This document shows positions 12,643 to 23,931 of a stretch of DNA of 64,000 nucleotides, piece by piece. The notes beneath the pieces are model-generated. The model ran no database searches and was not told the DNA's origin. It worked only from the letters and a program-made list of their open reading frames with translations. Made by a program: the position numbers and the translations under genes. This DNA comes from Cylindrobasidium torrendii FP15055 ss-10 (Eukaryota; Basidiomycota; Agaricomycetes; Agaricales; Physalacriaceae), in contig KN880502.1 in the NCBI GenBank assembly GCA_000934385.1, forward strand, positions 46,068-110,067. Direction: 5' to 3'. Every line of letters starts with the position of its first letter. Within the stretch, counting starts at the first letter, position 1.

Positions 12643-13280
12643 ATGCCTAAGGTCGCTCGTACAAGAAAGAGGCCTGCGCAAACGCAGGCTCCTGTTCCTT
12701 TGAATCGTCCTATGACCGCGCCCGAGCGTGCCCTTTACCAGACAATCATGAGCGGCGAACACAATATGTCCTTCGAAGAAGTCGCAGCCAAACCTACCAT
12801 TATCGACATCTTCGAATGTAAGATTGAAGGATTCAATCTCGACTTTGTCGCCGCGATGGACAAGCTGTTCAACATTGGCCAACTAGCTGACAGTGACGAA
12901 GAAGATATTCGCGATGATCCTATTGTACGTGTCCCCTCCCAGAGACTGACCCGCCTTGTCTTCTGATTGTGTGCCAGGATGAACCATGGGAAGGCGCGCC
13001 TTTTCAAATAACCGATGTCAAGTTGGCTGGACACACACTGCACATCAAGTGGTGGCGGGATCCTATCAACCCCATGTGTAACGGCGCGAAGCACTACTTC
13101 TTTGGCATCACTTGCGACGACAAGAGCTTCAAGTATGATACTCTGGAGTTTCCACTCTTTGGCGACGAACTTGTTGATATTGGTTTCCCGACGCTCACTA
13201 CTGCGGACACAATGTATATCCGCACCAAGGACAAGAAAAAGAGGGTCAAAGTTCGTGTCCCGGAAGGACTTCCATTCTAG
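12643..13280 (+). CDS. unrecognised small gene, tandem copy A
   Basis: Function unknown; I do not recognise the family. The spliced protein is 194 aa from two exons (12643-12924 and 12978-13280) separated by a 53-nt intron. The N-terminus is basic (MPKVARTRKRPAQTQ), followed by RPMTAPERALYQTIMSGEH, an acidic linker (DSDEEDIRDDP) at the exon junction, and a second exon with EPWEGAPFQ, IKWWRDPINPMCNGAKHYFF, TLEFPLFGDELVDIG and a Lys-rich strand before VRVPEGLPF. There is no signal peptide or membrane helix. The second exon has the alternating hydrophobic pattern of a beta-rich domain. The start is set by alignment with copy B, whose ATG follows the same MPK opening. A near-identical copy begins 1.3 kb downstream on the same strand. 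Confidence 0.8.
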
Positions 13281-13940
13281 ACAGATATAACCCATAGAGC
13301 CTTTTAGTATTGAGTATGAACGCGTACATTGATCATCTTACTCATGTAAGCAGTATGTCCGTCTTCGAGCCTTGAAGTTCATTCTCAGCTTCGGACCTGG
13401 TCACATACTTAAGGCTTGAAGCTTGACCTCCGGCCGATGTGCCTTTGTCGCTTTGAAAATGGGGTACTAATCTTGCTATGTACAGGACCTGTTGATTGGC
13501 GAGAAGAACTTTGTTGAGGGTCCTGAGTGCAAGGGTCTCATCTCGTCGCTGCCAATCTATATTATATCAGTTGGTGGGTGCCATGATGTGTGGTGTTCAC
13601 CAGTTCAACGATGTACATATATAAGTAGCGACAGTGTGTTTCATCGCTGGATCAGTATAAGCGTGCGTTCAGGCCTTCAGGCTCCAAGATTCAAGTATCA
13701 AGCCTCAAAAACGAGCTGATCATATGTTGAACCAGTATAATGATTGATTCATCGTGCCTATAATGTTCCTATGCAGCAAGACTGGCGCTTATATTCCTCA
13801 GAATTGCCCTTCTTTATCATTGAGCAGGCGTCAAACTTTTACTGGTCTGCACCTTCAGCCACCATCGGGGATAGCCTGAGGACTCAGTCGATCGATTAGT
13901 TCAACGTCTCCTTGCCACGTACCATCATCAACCCAGCACA
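13281..13940. other. spacer between tandem copies, promoter of copy B
   Basis: About 660 bp with no ORF of merit. An ACATATATAAGTAGC stretch at about 13614-13628 is a possible TATA element for copy B (ATG 13941). The copies' similarity does not extend clearly into this spacer. Confidence 0.4.
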
Positions 13941-14573
13941 ATGCCCAAGGCACCTCGTAACAAGACGAAAGTTAAACAGTCCCAGGAACCCGCTCGTCGC
14001 CCTATGACCGCGCCCGAGCGTGCCCTTTACCAGACAATCATGAGCGGCGAGCATGACATGTCCTTTGCAGAAGTCACAGCCAACCCCACCATTGTCGACA
14101 TCTTCGCGTGTAAAATCGAGGGATTCAATCCTGACTTCGTCGCCGCGATGGACAAGCTGTTCAACCTTGGCCGGCCATGCGTCAGTGACGACGAAGATTT
14201 TCCCGATGATCCTAGTGTACGTGTCCCCTCCTAGAGACTGACCCGGCCTTGTCTTCTGATTGTGTGCCAGGAGGAACCATGGGAAGGCGCGCCTTTCCAA
14301 ATAAACGATGTCAAGTTGGCTGGACGTACGCTGCATGTCAAATGGTGGCGGGATCCTATCAACCCCATGTGTAACGGCGCGAAGCACTACTTCTTTGGCA
14401 TCACTTGCGACGACGAGAACTTCAAGTATGATACTCTGGAGTTTCCGCTCTTTGGCGATGAACTTGTCGATATTGGTTACCCGACGCTCACTACTGCGGA
14501 CACAATGTACATCCGCACAAAAGACAAGAAGAAGACCGTCGAAGTTCGCGTCCCGAGAAACCTGCCGTTCTAG
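13941..14573 (+). CDS. unrecognised small gene, tandem copy B
   Basis: Paralogue of the gene at 12643-13280. Spliced product 192 aa from exons 13941-14216 and 14271-14573, with a 54-nt intron at the same codon position. The N-terminal 20 residues differ (MPKAPRNKTKVKQSQEPARR), but from RPMTAPERALYQTIMSGEH onward the two proteins are almost identical. They differ mostly at conservative sites (for example DKSFKYD versus DENFKYD and DIGFPTL versus DIGYPTL). Even the introns match base for base apart from one substitution and one inserted base, which implies a very recent duplication or gene conversion. The function is unknown. Confidence 0.8.
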
Positions 14574-14903
14574 TATACCACTCACGTATTTTCCTTGACC
14601 TGAGCGATTAGTATTGGGCAGGATTTCTGGAGTACCACTAGTTTACTTTCCATAGTCGCATATTTCACGAATTCTGTTATAACTTTACCGTATTTAAAAT
14701 ACATTCAGCATTTTGGCAGCAGTATATGCAAGATCATCTCGTCCGTCGAGTCCAACACGGGCATATGTAGATAAAGCAATCTCTCCGAAAAGTCGCCGAG
14801 GACATAGACAGAACAACCGACACTCAGACGTTGCACAGAAGCCGAAAGCCGTACAGTATTCATAAGACAGATACAAACATAAACCGTAAGCATAATGCAC
14901 CAA
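14574..14903. other. short intergenic (convergent ends of copy B and NOG1)
   Basis: About 330 bp, AT-rich (ACTTTACCGTATTTAAAATA near 14683-14702). It would carry both 3' ends. Nothing else is seen. Confidence 0.45.
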
Positions 14904-17244
14904 TTACCGCCTCTGGGTCTTGCCACCTTTCCGCTTTCCAGCGAATAAATGTTTTGGCTAAACAGACAAGACATTAGCCCCCCACACCTCTTCATCGAGA
15001 CAGAAAGACTCACCATTTTCGTCTTGATAACACGATCACCCTCACCAGCCTTGGCGAGCATATTCCTCGGCCTTTGGCCAAGGTTGCGCAGCCTGACGGC
15101 CTGGTCTGACTGTGCGATGTCCTTCATACCCGCGAACCGCCTGTCTGTCTTCGGTGCCCTCCTCGACACCGCGACGACGCCTCCAGAGTTACCCTTGCGT
15201 CTCAATTGTGGTGCCTCGTCGCCATCAACATCCATGCCATCATCCTCCTCCTCAGCATCGTCCTCCTCGTCCACGTCCATTTCCTCGCGGTCACGTTTCC
15301 GCTTGGCACCAGCCACCTTCGCCAGTATCCCCGCGCGCTCCTGGATTCGACTGGGATCAAGGCCGGCAGCGGTAAGCTCGTCGGTCATTTCTGTCAATGT
15401 GCGCAAGCCAGCTGTCCGAGGCATCCGAGCCTGGTTCTTCTTGCTCTTCTTCACACTTTGCGAATGGATCTTGTGTGCCAAAGAAATCTTCGCCTCTTGC
15501 TCCTCGCGCTCGTCATCCGAGTCAAACTATCGTGATGGTCAGTTGGGTGTCCATGAGGGGGTTAAAGAACATACGATGTCCTCGTCGCTGTCGTAGAAGC
15601 CCTCTGCCTCCAATTTCTCTTCCTCGCGCTCGAGGGCCTCCAGCTTCTCGGCAATATCGGGGTCGATGAAGTCTGCAACGTTCTTGCCGTCCATAATCTC
15701 CGGAATGGTGTCCTGCTTCCATGAAGGATCCCTCAACAAGTAGTCACCTATACAACTATCGGTAAGGGGCACAAATAAACAGAAAGAAAACGACGCACTC
15801 TTCATGTTGATGTTGTACACGCCAGGGCCACCCTCCTTGTCCTCCGTATCCCTGAGCAGCAGCCTGCGGTCAGGATCATTCTTGTCGTACTTCTTGCGGT
15901 TCTTGACAACATCGGGGATGAATGGAGTACGCTGGACATCGTCGCGAGCCTTGGGCTGCGCGACATGTATCCTGTTGATAACCGAGTTGATCTTGTTCCC
16001 CTTCATCTTGGTGTCGACACGGTGAGCCAACAGCGCCTCGCATGCCTTGTTCTTCAGGTCCATGACACCCTCCTCGGAGTAGCACGAGACAGGAACACAA
16101 GTCACGCCCTCGCCATCGATGATTTCTTGGACAAGAGCGCGGGTGTCGGGGTGCAGGTCCTCGAGGCGCGTAACGTCGATCTTGTTGATAACTAGGACAG
16201 TCGGCTTGCCGCTGAACAAAGGCTTGATGGAATGGAAGAGTTTGCACTGCGAAGAATGAGAACACGGACAGTGCATGGCCAAGAAAACATACCTGCGCCT
16301 CAACGGTATAGCCACACTGCTCAGACAAATCCATGAAATACAAGATGGCGCATTTGAGATGAGCCATGGCCGTGATACTTTGCATCTCGATGGTGTTCAT
16401 CTCCTCCAGTGGGTGGTCGAGAATACCGGGGGTGTCGATAACCTGCCAGCGTAGGTACTTGAAGTCGAGATGGCCGACGAAAAGGGATTTTGTGGTGAAA
16501 GCATAGGGCTGGACGTCGACGTCCGCTCGGGTGACTTTGTTCATGAAGGAGGATTTTCCGACGTTGGGATATCCGCAGACAAGAAGGGTACGAGTGTTGG
16601 GGTCGATGGCAGGGAGACGGGAAATATGTTGCCGGACTTGCTCGAGATAGGCGAGCGGATCCTTCTGGCGGCGCATAATAGTAGCCATACTGGGCACGTC
16701 ATGAGAAGGAGTCAATGGATACTGGGATGGGTACGCACCGACCGAGAGCAGCCTTTTTGAGCTGCTTGCAGCGGTACATGCTGTCACCAAACTTGATCAG
16801 GCGAACATAATCCTTCGCTACTTGGTCGATGAGATGCCGACATGTCCGTAGCTGACCTAGGGCGAGCTTGTAGTGATTTTTGTCGTAAAGAACGTTCATG
16901 AGCGAGGAGAGGAATGGGTGCAGGTCCTATACGAAGAGGTCAGTATCTTTCCATCCAAATGCACTGCGAACGCACATCAAGCATAGGGAACTCCTCCAAA
17001 ATTGCGCCGAGTTTCTCATCGAATGTATCCTGCGTAAATTTGACCTTGCGCATGTAGAAGTTCCTTATGCGACTGATTTTGAAGTTTTTGTGGATGACCT
17101 AGAAGACGGTTTAGACCTCGCTCGATGTGCGGTACTGTTCGTGCGGACCGTCGGGGTTTTTCGCTGAGTCTTGGAGAGAACGACATCCAAGAAGTCCGCC
17201 GCGGTGGGCACCGGCGCAATGGCCTTGAGGCCGCTTGTAGACAT
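14904..17244 (-). CDS. NOG1: NOG1, nucleolar GTP-binding protein of 60S ribosome assembly
   Basis: Conserved TRAFAC-class GTPase of pre-60S ribosome biogenesis in the nucleolus. Reading the exons in order: [40 protein letters not shown], then [20 protein letters not shown] and [19 protein letters not shown], all NOG1 N-terminal helical-domain features. The G domain follows with G1 [15 protein letters not shown], the G3 region [14 protein letters not shown] and G4 VINKIDVT. Next comes the NOGCT region ([20 protein letters not shown], then [20 protein letters not shown]). The tail is acidic then basic ([20 protein letters not shown]) and ends [15 protein letters not shown]. At least six short introns are needed (near 17105-17150, 16930-16975, 16690-16735, 16245-16290, 15745-15800, 15525-15575 and 14955-15015). 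The gene is divergent from the MFS carrier at 17603. Confidence 0.93.
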
Positions 17245-17602
17245 GATGGCAGGAAAGTGATGAAGCGGTTCCGCCACCGATCAAAGATTTTTTGCGATCA
17301 CTATTACCCCACGTGGTGTAATATAAGCTTAATCTTTCGTTCATTCCTGTGAGTGCTTTTTGCTTGCAGTAGTGCGATGTGCGGGGGAGAAAGTTACCTT
17401 TAAGAAACGTCTCTGTATATCTCCTCTCCGAGAGGCTAATTTTGCGCTCAATACACCTTCAGCAATTGTAAGTATTCGGGTGATTGCTCCCCGTCGGAGA
17501 TGCTCCGGCGTGAACGTCCTGACTCGTATTCCCATGGGCCATAGCGGTAAGCTGGTTTGTGCTCGGCTAGGGACGACTTGGGTCCCTCTCTCTCTCTCTA
17601 CT
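17245..17602. other. divergent promoter region NOG1 / MFS carrier
   Basis: A 358-bp region shared by two divergent genes. It ends in a (CT)n run at about 17585-17600 that directly abuts the MFS start codon, a pyrimidine-rich leader. No further element was recognised. Confidence 0.45.
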
Positions 17603-19301
17603 ATGACCGAGCTCGTTACAGACGCACCGCTCAGCGTCGTCCAACTTCCCACAGACAACTTAGAAAACACACCTATCTTGGAAAACTCAGAATGGACGTA
17701 CCCGGACGGCGGTGCGCGCGCCTGGGTCGTCGTATTTGGCTGCTTCCTCTACTCTGCCACGTACATGTCGTGGAATTGGACTTGGGGCATTGTACAGGAT
17801 CACTACCACACTGTCATGTTCCCCGACACGAGTTTGGGTATCTTGAGCTTGGTTGGTTGTACTTCCAATTTCGTGCGTCACCCTGTAGTGGTTGAAGGAG
17901 TCACCGATTGAATGGGCCTTGAAGCTACAACACGCAACGTCTTACGCTACTGGCGGCCTGGGAGACCGTGTGTACGTCGTTGGGCTACTGTCCATTCGGC
18001 CTTCGGAAACTAATAGGCATACAGCGGATACATGGTAATGCAAACAGACTATAGCATTTTCTAGCGAAATTGAAGTTCACTAGCCTGTTATCGCCACCAG
18101 CAGCGTCTTGAGTTTCGTGGCGTATTTGGTGTCTGCGTTCTCAACAAAGCTGTGGCACATCGTCCTCACGCAGGGAGTCTTTCTCGGACTAGCTCAAGGT
18201 CTTGCAATGCCGTTGTTCATGTCGCTCCCGTCGCAATGGTTTCTTCGACACAGAGGCGCGGCCACAGGACTCTCGCTTGGTGGGTCAGGCATTGGCGCCG
18301 GGATATTCTCTTTGATTATGAGAGAGCTGTAGGCTTTTGACCGTGTTCAGTAGTTCCGAGCTGATGTGAACTAGGTTCGTTCGGATTGGGTACAAGAGAA
18401 CGATGCTCATCTATAGCGGTATTGTTGGTGGTCTCCTCTTGATAGGATACATGTGTATCAAGGAGCGACGACCTCCTGGCTACAGAACGGAAAAGAAGAA
18501 ATGGCTGCCTGATCGCATTAATGGCGCATTCTACTCGATTGCGCTCTCGGTATTCTTTGGTATATTTGGATTCTTGGTACGTCCCATCATGTCTCCTTCT
18601 TGGGCCAAATCATGTATGTTATAGTCGCCATATCACTTCATGGACACATACGTGAAGCAATACGCCCCCGCCATTGATCCCAACTCGTTGAGCATTGCGC
18701 TTCCTTTGGTCGTGATGTGCTTTTGTGGTATGTATGGCATCCTGGTCACTGTACAGTTGCTCAAATTAAATCTAAGCTGGCATCGGTCGCGTTGGTTTAT
18801 TATTGCCTACCTCTCTTTACATCTCAAATCTCACCCTAGATGCTATCAGGAAAAGCTGCAGATGCCTTCGGACCCATCAACGCCTTCTTCCTCTCATTCT
18901 TCTTCGGTGGCATCCTCCAAACTCTCTTCTGGACCTTCGCCCGCTCCTATAGCAGCATCATGGTATTTTGTGTCCTGAATGGGCTTACCGCAAGCTGGTT
19001 CATGTCTCTCCTCCCCGTCGTCTGCGCAAAGCTCTTCGGGCTGAAAGGTCTTTCGACAATTACAGGCTTCATGATACTCGCAAATTCGCCGGGACAGTTA
19101 GCAGGCGCACCGCTGGGCGGGGCAATCTATGAGAGTACGGAGAGGAATTGGGTTGCGGTATCGTGTTACTCGGGTGGCATGATGCTGTTAGGGTCAATGT
19201 GTGCACTGCACGGTATGTCCAACGCTCTGAGTAGAAGGATTGCTGATTGAAAGTGCATAGCCCGATTTTCGCATGACAAGAGGATCCTTGCAAGAGTGTA
19301 G
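17603..19301 (+). CDS. MFS monocarboxylate-type transporter, copy 1
   Basis: Major facilitator carrier of the fungal Mch/monocarboxylate-permease type (12 helices expected, plasma membrane). After a short cytosolic N-terminus the conserved motif YPDGGARAWVVVFGCFL opens helix 1. Later exons contain TQGVFLGLAQGLAMPLFMSL, SQWFLRHRGAATGLSLGGSG (the usual motif around helices 4-5), KERRPPGYR in the central loop, and DAFGPINAFFLSFFFGGILQ, GLTASWFMSLLPVVCAKLFG, STITGFMILANSPGQLAGAP in the second half. The final exon reads through a splice at about 19210/19259 to ARFSHDKRILARV and a stop at 19299-19301. The start at 17603 is the first ATG in frame with the helix 1 exon. A close paralogue lies at 35873-37648 in the opposite orientation. 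The substrate is unknown; family members include carriers for monocarboxylates and riboflavin, and others without a known substrate. Confidence 0.85.
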
Positions 19302-20066
19302 CAGGGCAATGAGGCGCTAACTATATGTATATGTCTAACTAGATGTCTAGGATATCTTTCGAGCCCTCAGAAACTCATGGCCATTTGTGTAAGCCATTTA
19401 ATGCGAGTGTCGATCGCGCCTTTCGGCATGTACCGGCCGGCGGCCACGCCATGGTCTCTCTGGCTAGCGCTCTTGCAAGCAACCATCACACCAAAGCATG
19501 GCCGTACAACATACCCCGCCCACTCACTTTCAGCTCCAGCAATCCAGTGGCATTCAGGATCATTCGCTCAAGCACTGCTGTATCGGTCCGCTAGATGCTA
19601 GTCAGAAGGCTATCCCTCGTTCTCTAATGCCCTACTCTATGATGTCGAGGGGCCTATGGGGAAGACTGTTCCTCGCATATGACCAAGTTTATCCTCGTCG
19701 AGTCTTCATCTGGTCCGTAGTCAATTCTACTTTCCGTTTACTCTACAAAAGAACCATCTCGGAATTTTTGACTCCACGTTTTGCATCGTCAGGCCAATCC
19801 TCCGGTGCCACGCGCAAACAATTGTGGTTGAATTAGCGTACTCTAAATAGACGTGAGAACATGTACTCTGTACACAGTCCAGCGGTCCTGGCGGACCGTG
19901 ACGCTGGCCTTCTCTGTGTCAGTGTCAAAGCACCCAGCACACCAGAACGCTCTGCATTGACGCATGAGCCGTCTTTCACCCGAGCTTTAAGCTGTTTCTG
20001 CTAGTATAAAGGCTGCTCCAAGCACCCAAACTGACGTTCGCAGTTCTTTTCCAGCTACAACTGAAC
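19302..20066. other. intergenic, pectate lyase upstream region
   Basis: About 765 bp. Small open stretches show no family features. The last 65 bp hold the pectate lyase core promoter. Nothing else was recognised. Confidence 0.45.
20005..20010 (+). promoter_or_regulatory. TATA box of the pectate lyase gene
   Basis: TATAAA about 57 bp upstream of the ATG at 20067, with a short presumed 5'UTR. This compact arrangement is common for secreted, inducible fungal enzymes. Confidence 0.6.
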
Positions 20067-21153
20067 ATGTTTGCCTTCGCATCGCTTTACCTCTTCGTTG
20101 CCAGCGTCTCTGCCCAAGCCGCGGTCGATGCTCTTGCTGGCTTTGGCGCGAGTACCACGGGAGGCGGTTCTGCTTCCCCGGTCACAGTTTCCTCTTGCAG
20201 CGACCTCGAAGACGCTGTGGGAGCTGACGGCGCTGCAGTCATCCAGATTGGAGGCATCCTCAGTGACTGTGGTGTCATTGACATCGAAAGCGACAAGACA
20301 GTGATTGGAGTTGGGTCCAACGCGTACGAATCCTTTCATTCTCTTCATGTGAGCATAATCTGACTGACTTTCTAACAGAGGCTTGACTGGAGGCGGTTTC
20401 AGGATCAAGAACGCGGACAACGTTATCATTCGCAACCTGAAATTTTATCTTTCTCAGGAGGGCGATGACCTCGTCGCTCTCACTGGTGCTACCAACGTCT
20501 GGATTGATCACAACGAGTTCTACAACGCCGGCATCACTGGCGACAAGGATTACTACGACGGTCTTTTGGGTAGGTCCTTTTTCGCTTAGTCCCAATACAT
20601 AGCTTCTCATGACTTTTTTCAAGATATCACCCACGCTTCCGACTACGTGACCGTGTCATGGAACATCTTCCACGACCACTGGAAGGGCTCCCTTGTAGGC
20701 CACAGCGACAGCAACGCGGACGAAGATACGGGTCACCTTCGCGTGACTTACCACCATAACATCTGGAATAACGTCAATTCGAGACTGCCCTCGCTGCGCT
20801 TTGGAACGGGTCACATCTACAACAGCGTCTTCACCGACATTCCGACGTCGGGCATCAACTCCCGCATGGGTGCACAGGTCCTTGTCGAATCGAATGTCTT
20901 CAACAATGTTGAGTTGGCGGTTGTCACAGACCTGGACTCGGACGAAGAGGGATACGCTGTCGAGAGGAACAATGTGTACAACAACGCGACGACTGAGATT
21001 ACGCAGACGGGCTCGTGGTCGCCTTCGTATTCTTATGAGTGAGTTGTTTGCCATAAAAAGTCGCGATAATATGCTGATTTCCCAAGTCTCGACTCGACCG
21101 ATGACCTCGAGTCTATCCTTTCTGCGAGTGCGGGAGTGGGCGTTGTTAACTGA
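20067..21153 (+). CDS. secreted pectate lyase, polysaccharide lyase family 1
   Basis: Extracellular enzyme that cleaves polygalacturonate by beta-elimination (PL1, right-handed parallel beta-helix). The N-terminus is a signal peptide (MFAFASLYLFVASVSAQA, cleavage probably after the Ala near residue 18). Family signatures in order: VWIDHNEFYN, DYYDGLLDITHASDYVTVSW, NIFHDHWKGSLVGHSDSN, HLRVTYHHNIWNNV and NSRLPSLRFGTGHIYNSVF. The last contains the RLPSLR motif with the catalytic Arg typical of the family, and the Asp residues of the WIDH and DGLLD motifs fit the calcium site. Exons are 20067-20323, 20379-20569, 20624-21038 and 21087-21153; the last three junctions restore the DGLLDITH and SYDLDS readings. 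The protein is about 309 aa, a normal length for a single-domain PL1 with no cellulose-binding module. Confidence 0.92.
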
Positions 21154-21310
21154 AAAGTTCAAATTGCGGGATGTACAATCTCGCCTGGCATTTTTTGTAG
21201 TGTTATAACTGGTGTATGAGTTGTTTGAAATCTATCGGAGTCTACACTAGCCATCGTGTCACTCACGCTCGAACTAATTGCAAAAACTGTTGTTCGGAGG
21301 TGCCTCCCAA

Positions 21311-23053
21311 TTAATCGTCCATAGCCTCGTGAACGTAAGCATCGAACGAATCCCCCGCCCATGCCGTGGCCCAGGATGCACGATGGTTCCCGGCGCGTTT
21401 CCTTCCCTCCATTTGTTCCTCCGATTTGAGAAATGTCTCCATGTCCAAATACTCTTTGATTGTGTGCTCTCCATACTCCGAGTCGTCTTCCATCAATGCC
21501 ATGTCGGAGCTTGGGAAATAAGGCGCTAAAAACAAGGTCACCAATATTCCGTGAGCCCGCCACGGTAGCGTGGTACGTACGTGTGTGAAGCCCCGTTTCT
21601 ACATCACTCCACTCAATACCAGCAAAGTAGAGGTGTTCTTTGATATTTTCCCCCGAAATACGGTACTCAGGGACTTTGATGAGCAGCTAAGCTAGCTTCA
21701 GGATACTATCACAGCCCTAGGATGTGAGAAAACGTACCTCGCGTATAAGGTCCTCCTCGTCACTTGCTACTTGATTGGGCTGAGGGAATTCCAAATCCGC
21801 ATTTAGGATACGTTCAATCATCTTGACCGAATCTCCCTGCTGCTCTTTCTCCCAGAACGGAAACTGGGGAAGTTCAAGTCTGAGAAGTGAGCAAGTCCAT
21901 TGGAGATGCTCACCTTGCGGAGTAGCATCTCATACATCATCATTCCGAGCGACCACCAGTCGCACGAAAATGTGTACGGGAGCCTTTGGATAACCTCAGG
22001 TGCTACATAGTATTCGGTCCCACAGTAGGTGTCGGTGTTCTCCACGACTGGCGAAAGACTCCAGTAGGGCGTGCGGGGCAACTGCTTGGCCATCCCGAAG
22101 TCAGTGAGAAAGAGATGCCCTCTGTAGTCGAGCACGATGTTTTCCGGTTTTAAATCGCGATGAATAACTCCCTGTGCATGGATAGAGAGAATGGCAGATA
22201 CCAGTTCCGATATCCAGAATCTGACAAGTCGTTTGTCCAGAGGCCAACTGAGCTGAGAATACGCGGTGAAGAGGTCTCCGCCGGAGTGGTAATCCTACAT
22301 GCGATATCAGAAAAAGCTTGTTCAGGAAAGATGTAACCGACCAAAGCCAGAAAAAGATGCGTCTTGTTGTGAAAACTCCAGTGCATATTGGCGACAAATG
22401 GATTCCCAACAAGCTTCGCAAGAACATCCCGCTCAGACATAATCTCCTTCCGCGAGCAGCGCTTCCTGACCACGTGCTTCTCAGCTACTTTGAGCGCGTA
22501 GAGGTGTTGAGACATTTTTTTGCGGCAAAGGTATACTGTCGCATTCGCGCCTGAGCCAAGGAGTCGTACCAACTCGAAGTCTTCGATGCCCACAGATTTT
22601 TGGATACAGATATCCTGATACAAGCTGGTAGTTGACGCGTAGGCTGCAGTTGTGTTTGTTGGTAAGGCGTTGCGTGTAGACGACTTCCCATTCTTAGCGG
22701 CCGTTTTTGCTGGTGACTTCTTGTGAGCCCTCTTGACCTTCTTTGCGGCTGGTTTGACGAAATATATCTCTTTGGTGAGCTCAAAGTTTTCTTCATCTGC
22801 TAGCGGATATCAGTGGCACTGTCATACAGCAAATCAACGACGCACATTCAAGATTTGTATCCGCCAGCTGAAGATAGGTCTGCTGAGCACCTTTGGCCTT
22901 CACACCGCGAGACGGAAGGTTCCTCTTGGGACTTCTCTCCTCCTCAGAATGTGCTCTTTTTCGTCTTGTCGTCTTGCCACCATCGTTCGCCGTAACAATA
23001 AGACCAGCTTGTGTATTCTCTACGCCTGTGCAGTTCGTCGCTCTCATCGGCAT
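21311..23053 (-). CDS. AGC-like Ser/Thr protein kinase, paralogue 1 of 3
   Basis: Protein kinase with a basic N-terminal tail (NDGGKTTRRKRAHSEEERSP, SRGVKAKGAQQT, then KPAAKKVKRAHKKSPAKTAA). The catalytic core is intact by motif: glycine loop VRLLGSGANATVYL, VAIK lysine in LYALKVAEK, catalytic loop VIHRDLKPENIV, DFG in FLTDFGMAKQL, TYCGTEYYVAPEVI, and CDWWSLGMMMYEML. The activation-loop CGTEYYVAPE and DWWSLG pattern is AGC-type. A C-terminal acidic tail (DMALMEDDSEYGEHTIKEYL) ends at 21311. The start at 23053 (MPMRATNC) is preferred over an upstream in-frame ATG at 23107 because it aligns with MPPRAAN of the 28832 paralogue and gives the same 102-bp distance to the promoter CATCAG motif. Introns lie near 22799-22850, 22295-22340 and 21860-21915, with further ones downstream. 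Confidence 0.83.
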
Positions 23054-23931
23054 ATCGCAGAGTAGATGCAAAGGTAGAGAATAGTCGTCGTGGGGGAAGT
23101 GAAGCAATAAGACAACGTGGGCGCATCCGTCGCCTCGTTCTGGGAGACGGCTCGCTGATGGCCGTGATCAGGGCAATGTCCGCTCACGTGACTTTGCATC
23201 TACTCACGTGAGTAAAACTATTGGACGATTCATGGCTTCCAGGCTCTAGCCTCGACATAATGTCCGACTTTTATGTAAACTGTGACTTGTGGCTTGTACA
23301 GAGAAACACGGCACTACACTATTCAGGCTTTGTGCGATCAATGTTCAATAGTGCTAGTAATCTCGACCGCGAAAAGCTGCACGCACAAATTCAATCTTTT
23401 CCTGTTAAAAGCTTTTGTACACAACTAGCCCTTACAGTGTCCCGCGCGGGACCGCTGACCAGTGACTCCTCTCTCACAATCATCATGGTTTGCTTGCGGG
23501 AATTCGGCCCCCCGACTCAAACCTGACTTTTGGGGACTTAATGTAGCCAGATAGATGATGAACAAGGAGAGTGGACAGGCAAGTTGTGTCTGGGTGCTTA
23601 TGCGCAACAGTCTATTGTAGAAGCATGTACGGGCAGGCATTCCTTCGCTGTTCGTCACGTTTGTTATCCCCATTGAAAGGCAGGCCAGTTTATGGGGCGA
23701 GAAAGCGCGACCATCCATCGTGGCTAGGAAAGCTTCTTGCAGTCAGCGTCACTAAAGAGTCAAGGCACAGCGGATCTGTCATACTCAAATATGCACTTCG
23801 TCTCAACGCTAGACCTTTGCGATGCGTTGTGCAAGCAAGTAAGCCTGTTAGCCAAAACGACCCTCACAAAATCACGAAAGCAAGTAAACATCGACTTATT
23901 AACGTACACAGTTCATACAAAAAACAACCTT
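23054..23931. other. intergenic, kinase 1 promoter and DCN1 downstream region
   Basis: Contains the kinase promoter module (listed separately) near 23155-23210. The rest (23220-23930) has only short frames and no recognised element. Confidence 0.45.
23155..23210 (-). promoter_or_regulatory. paired CACGTG plus GATC-N5-CATCAG module, kinase 1
   Basis: On the minus strand: CACGTG (23210-23205), a second CACGTG 20 bp further (23190-23185), then GATC (23169-23166) and, five bases later, CATCAG (23160-23155). CATCAG lies about 102 bp before the preferred ATG. The same order and spacing recur before the two paralogous kinase genes. CACGTG is the classical E-box recognised by bHLH factors; the downstream half has no factor I can name. 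Confidence 0.6.

Noticed and set aside
14949..15596. 215-codon frame on the plus strand
   Set aside because: Antisense shadow of the NOG1 acidic/basic tail; Ser-rich composition follows from the complementary Glu/Asp codons.
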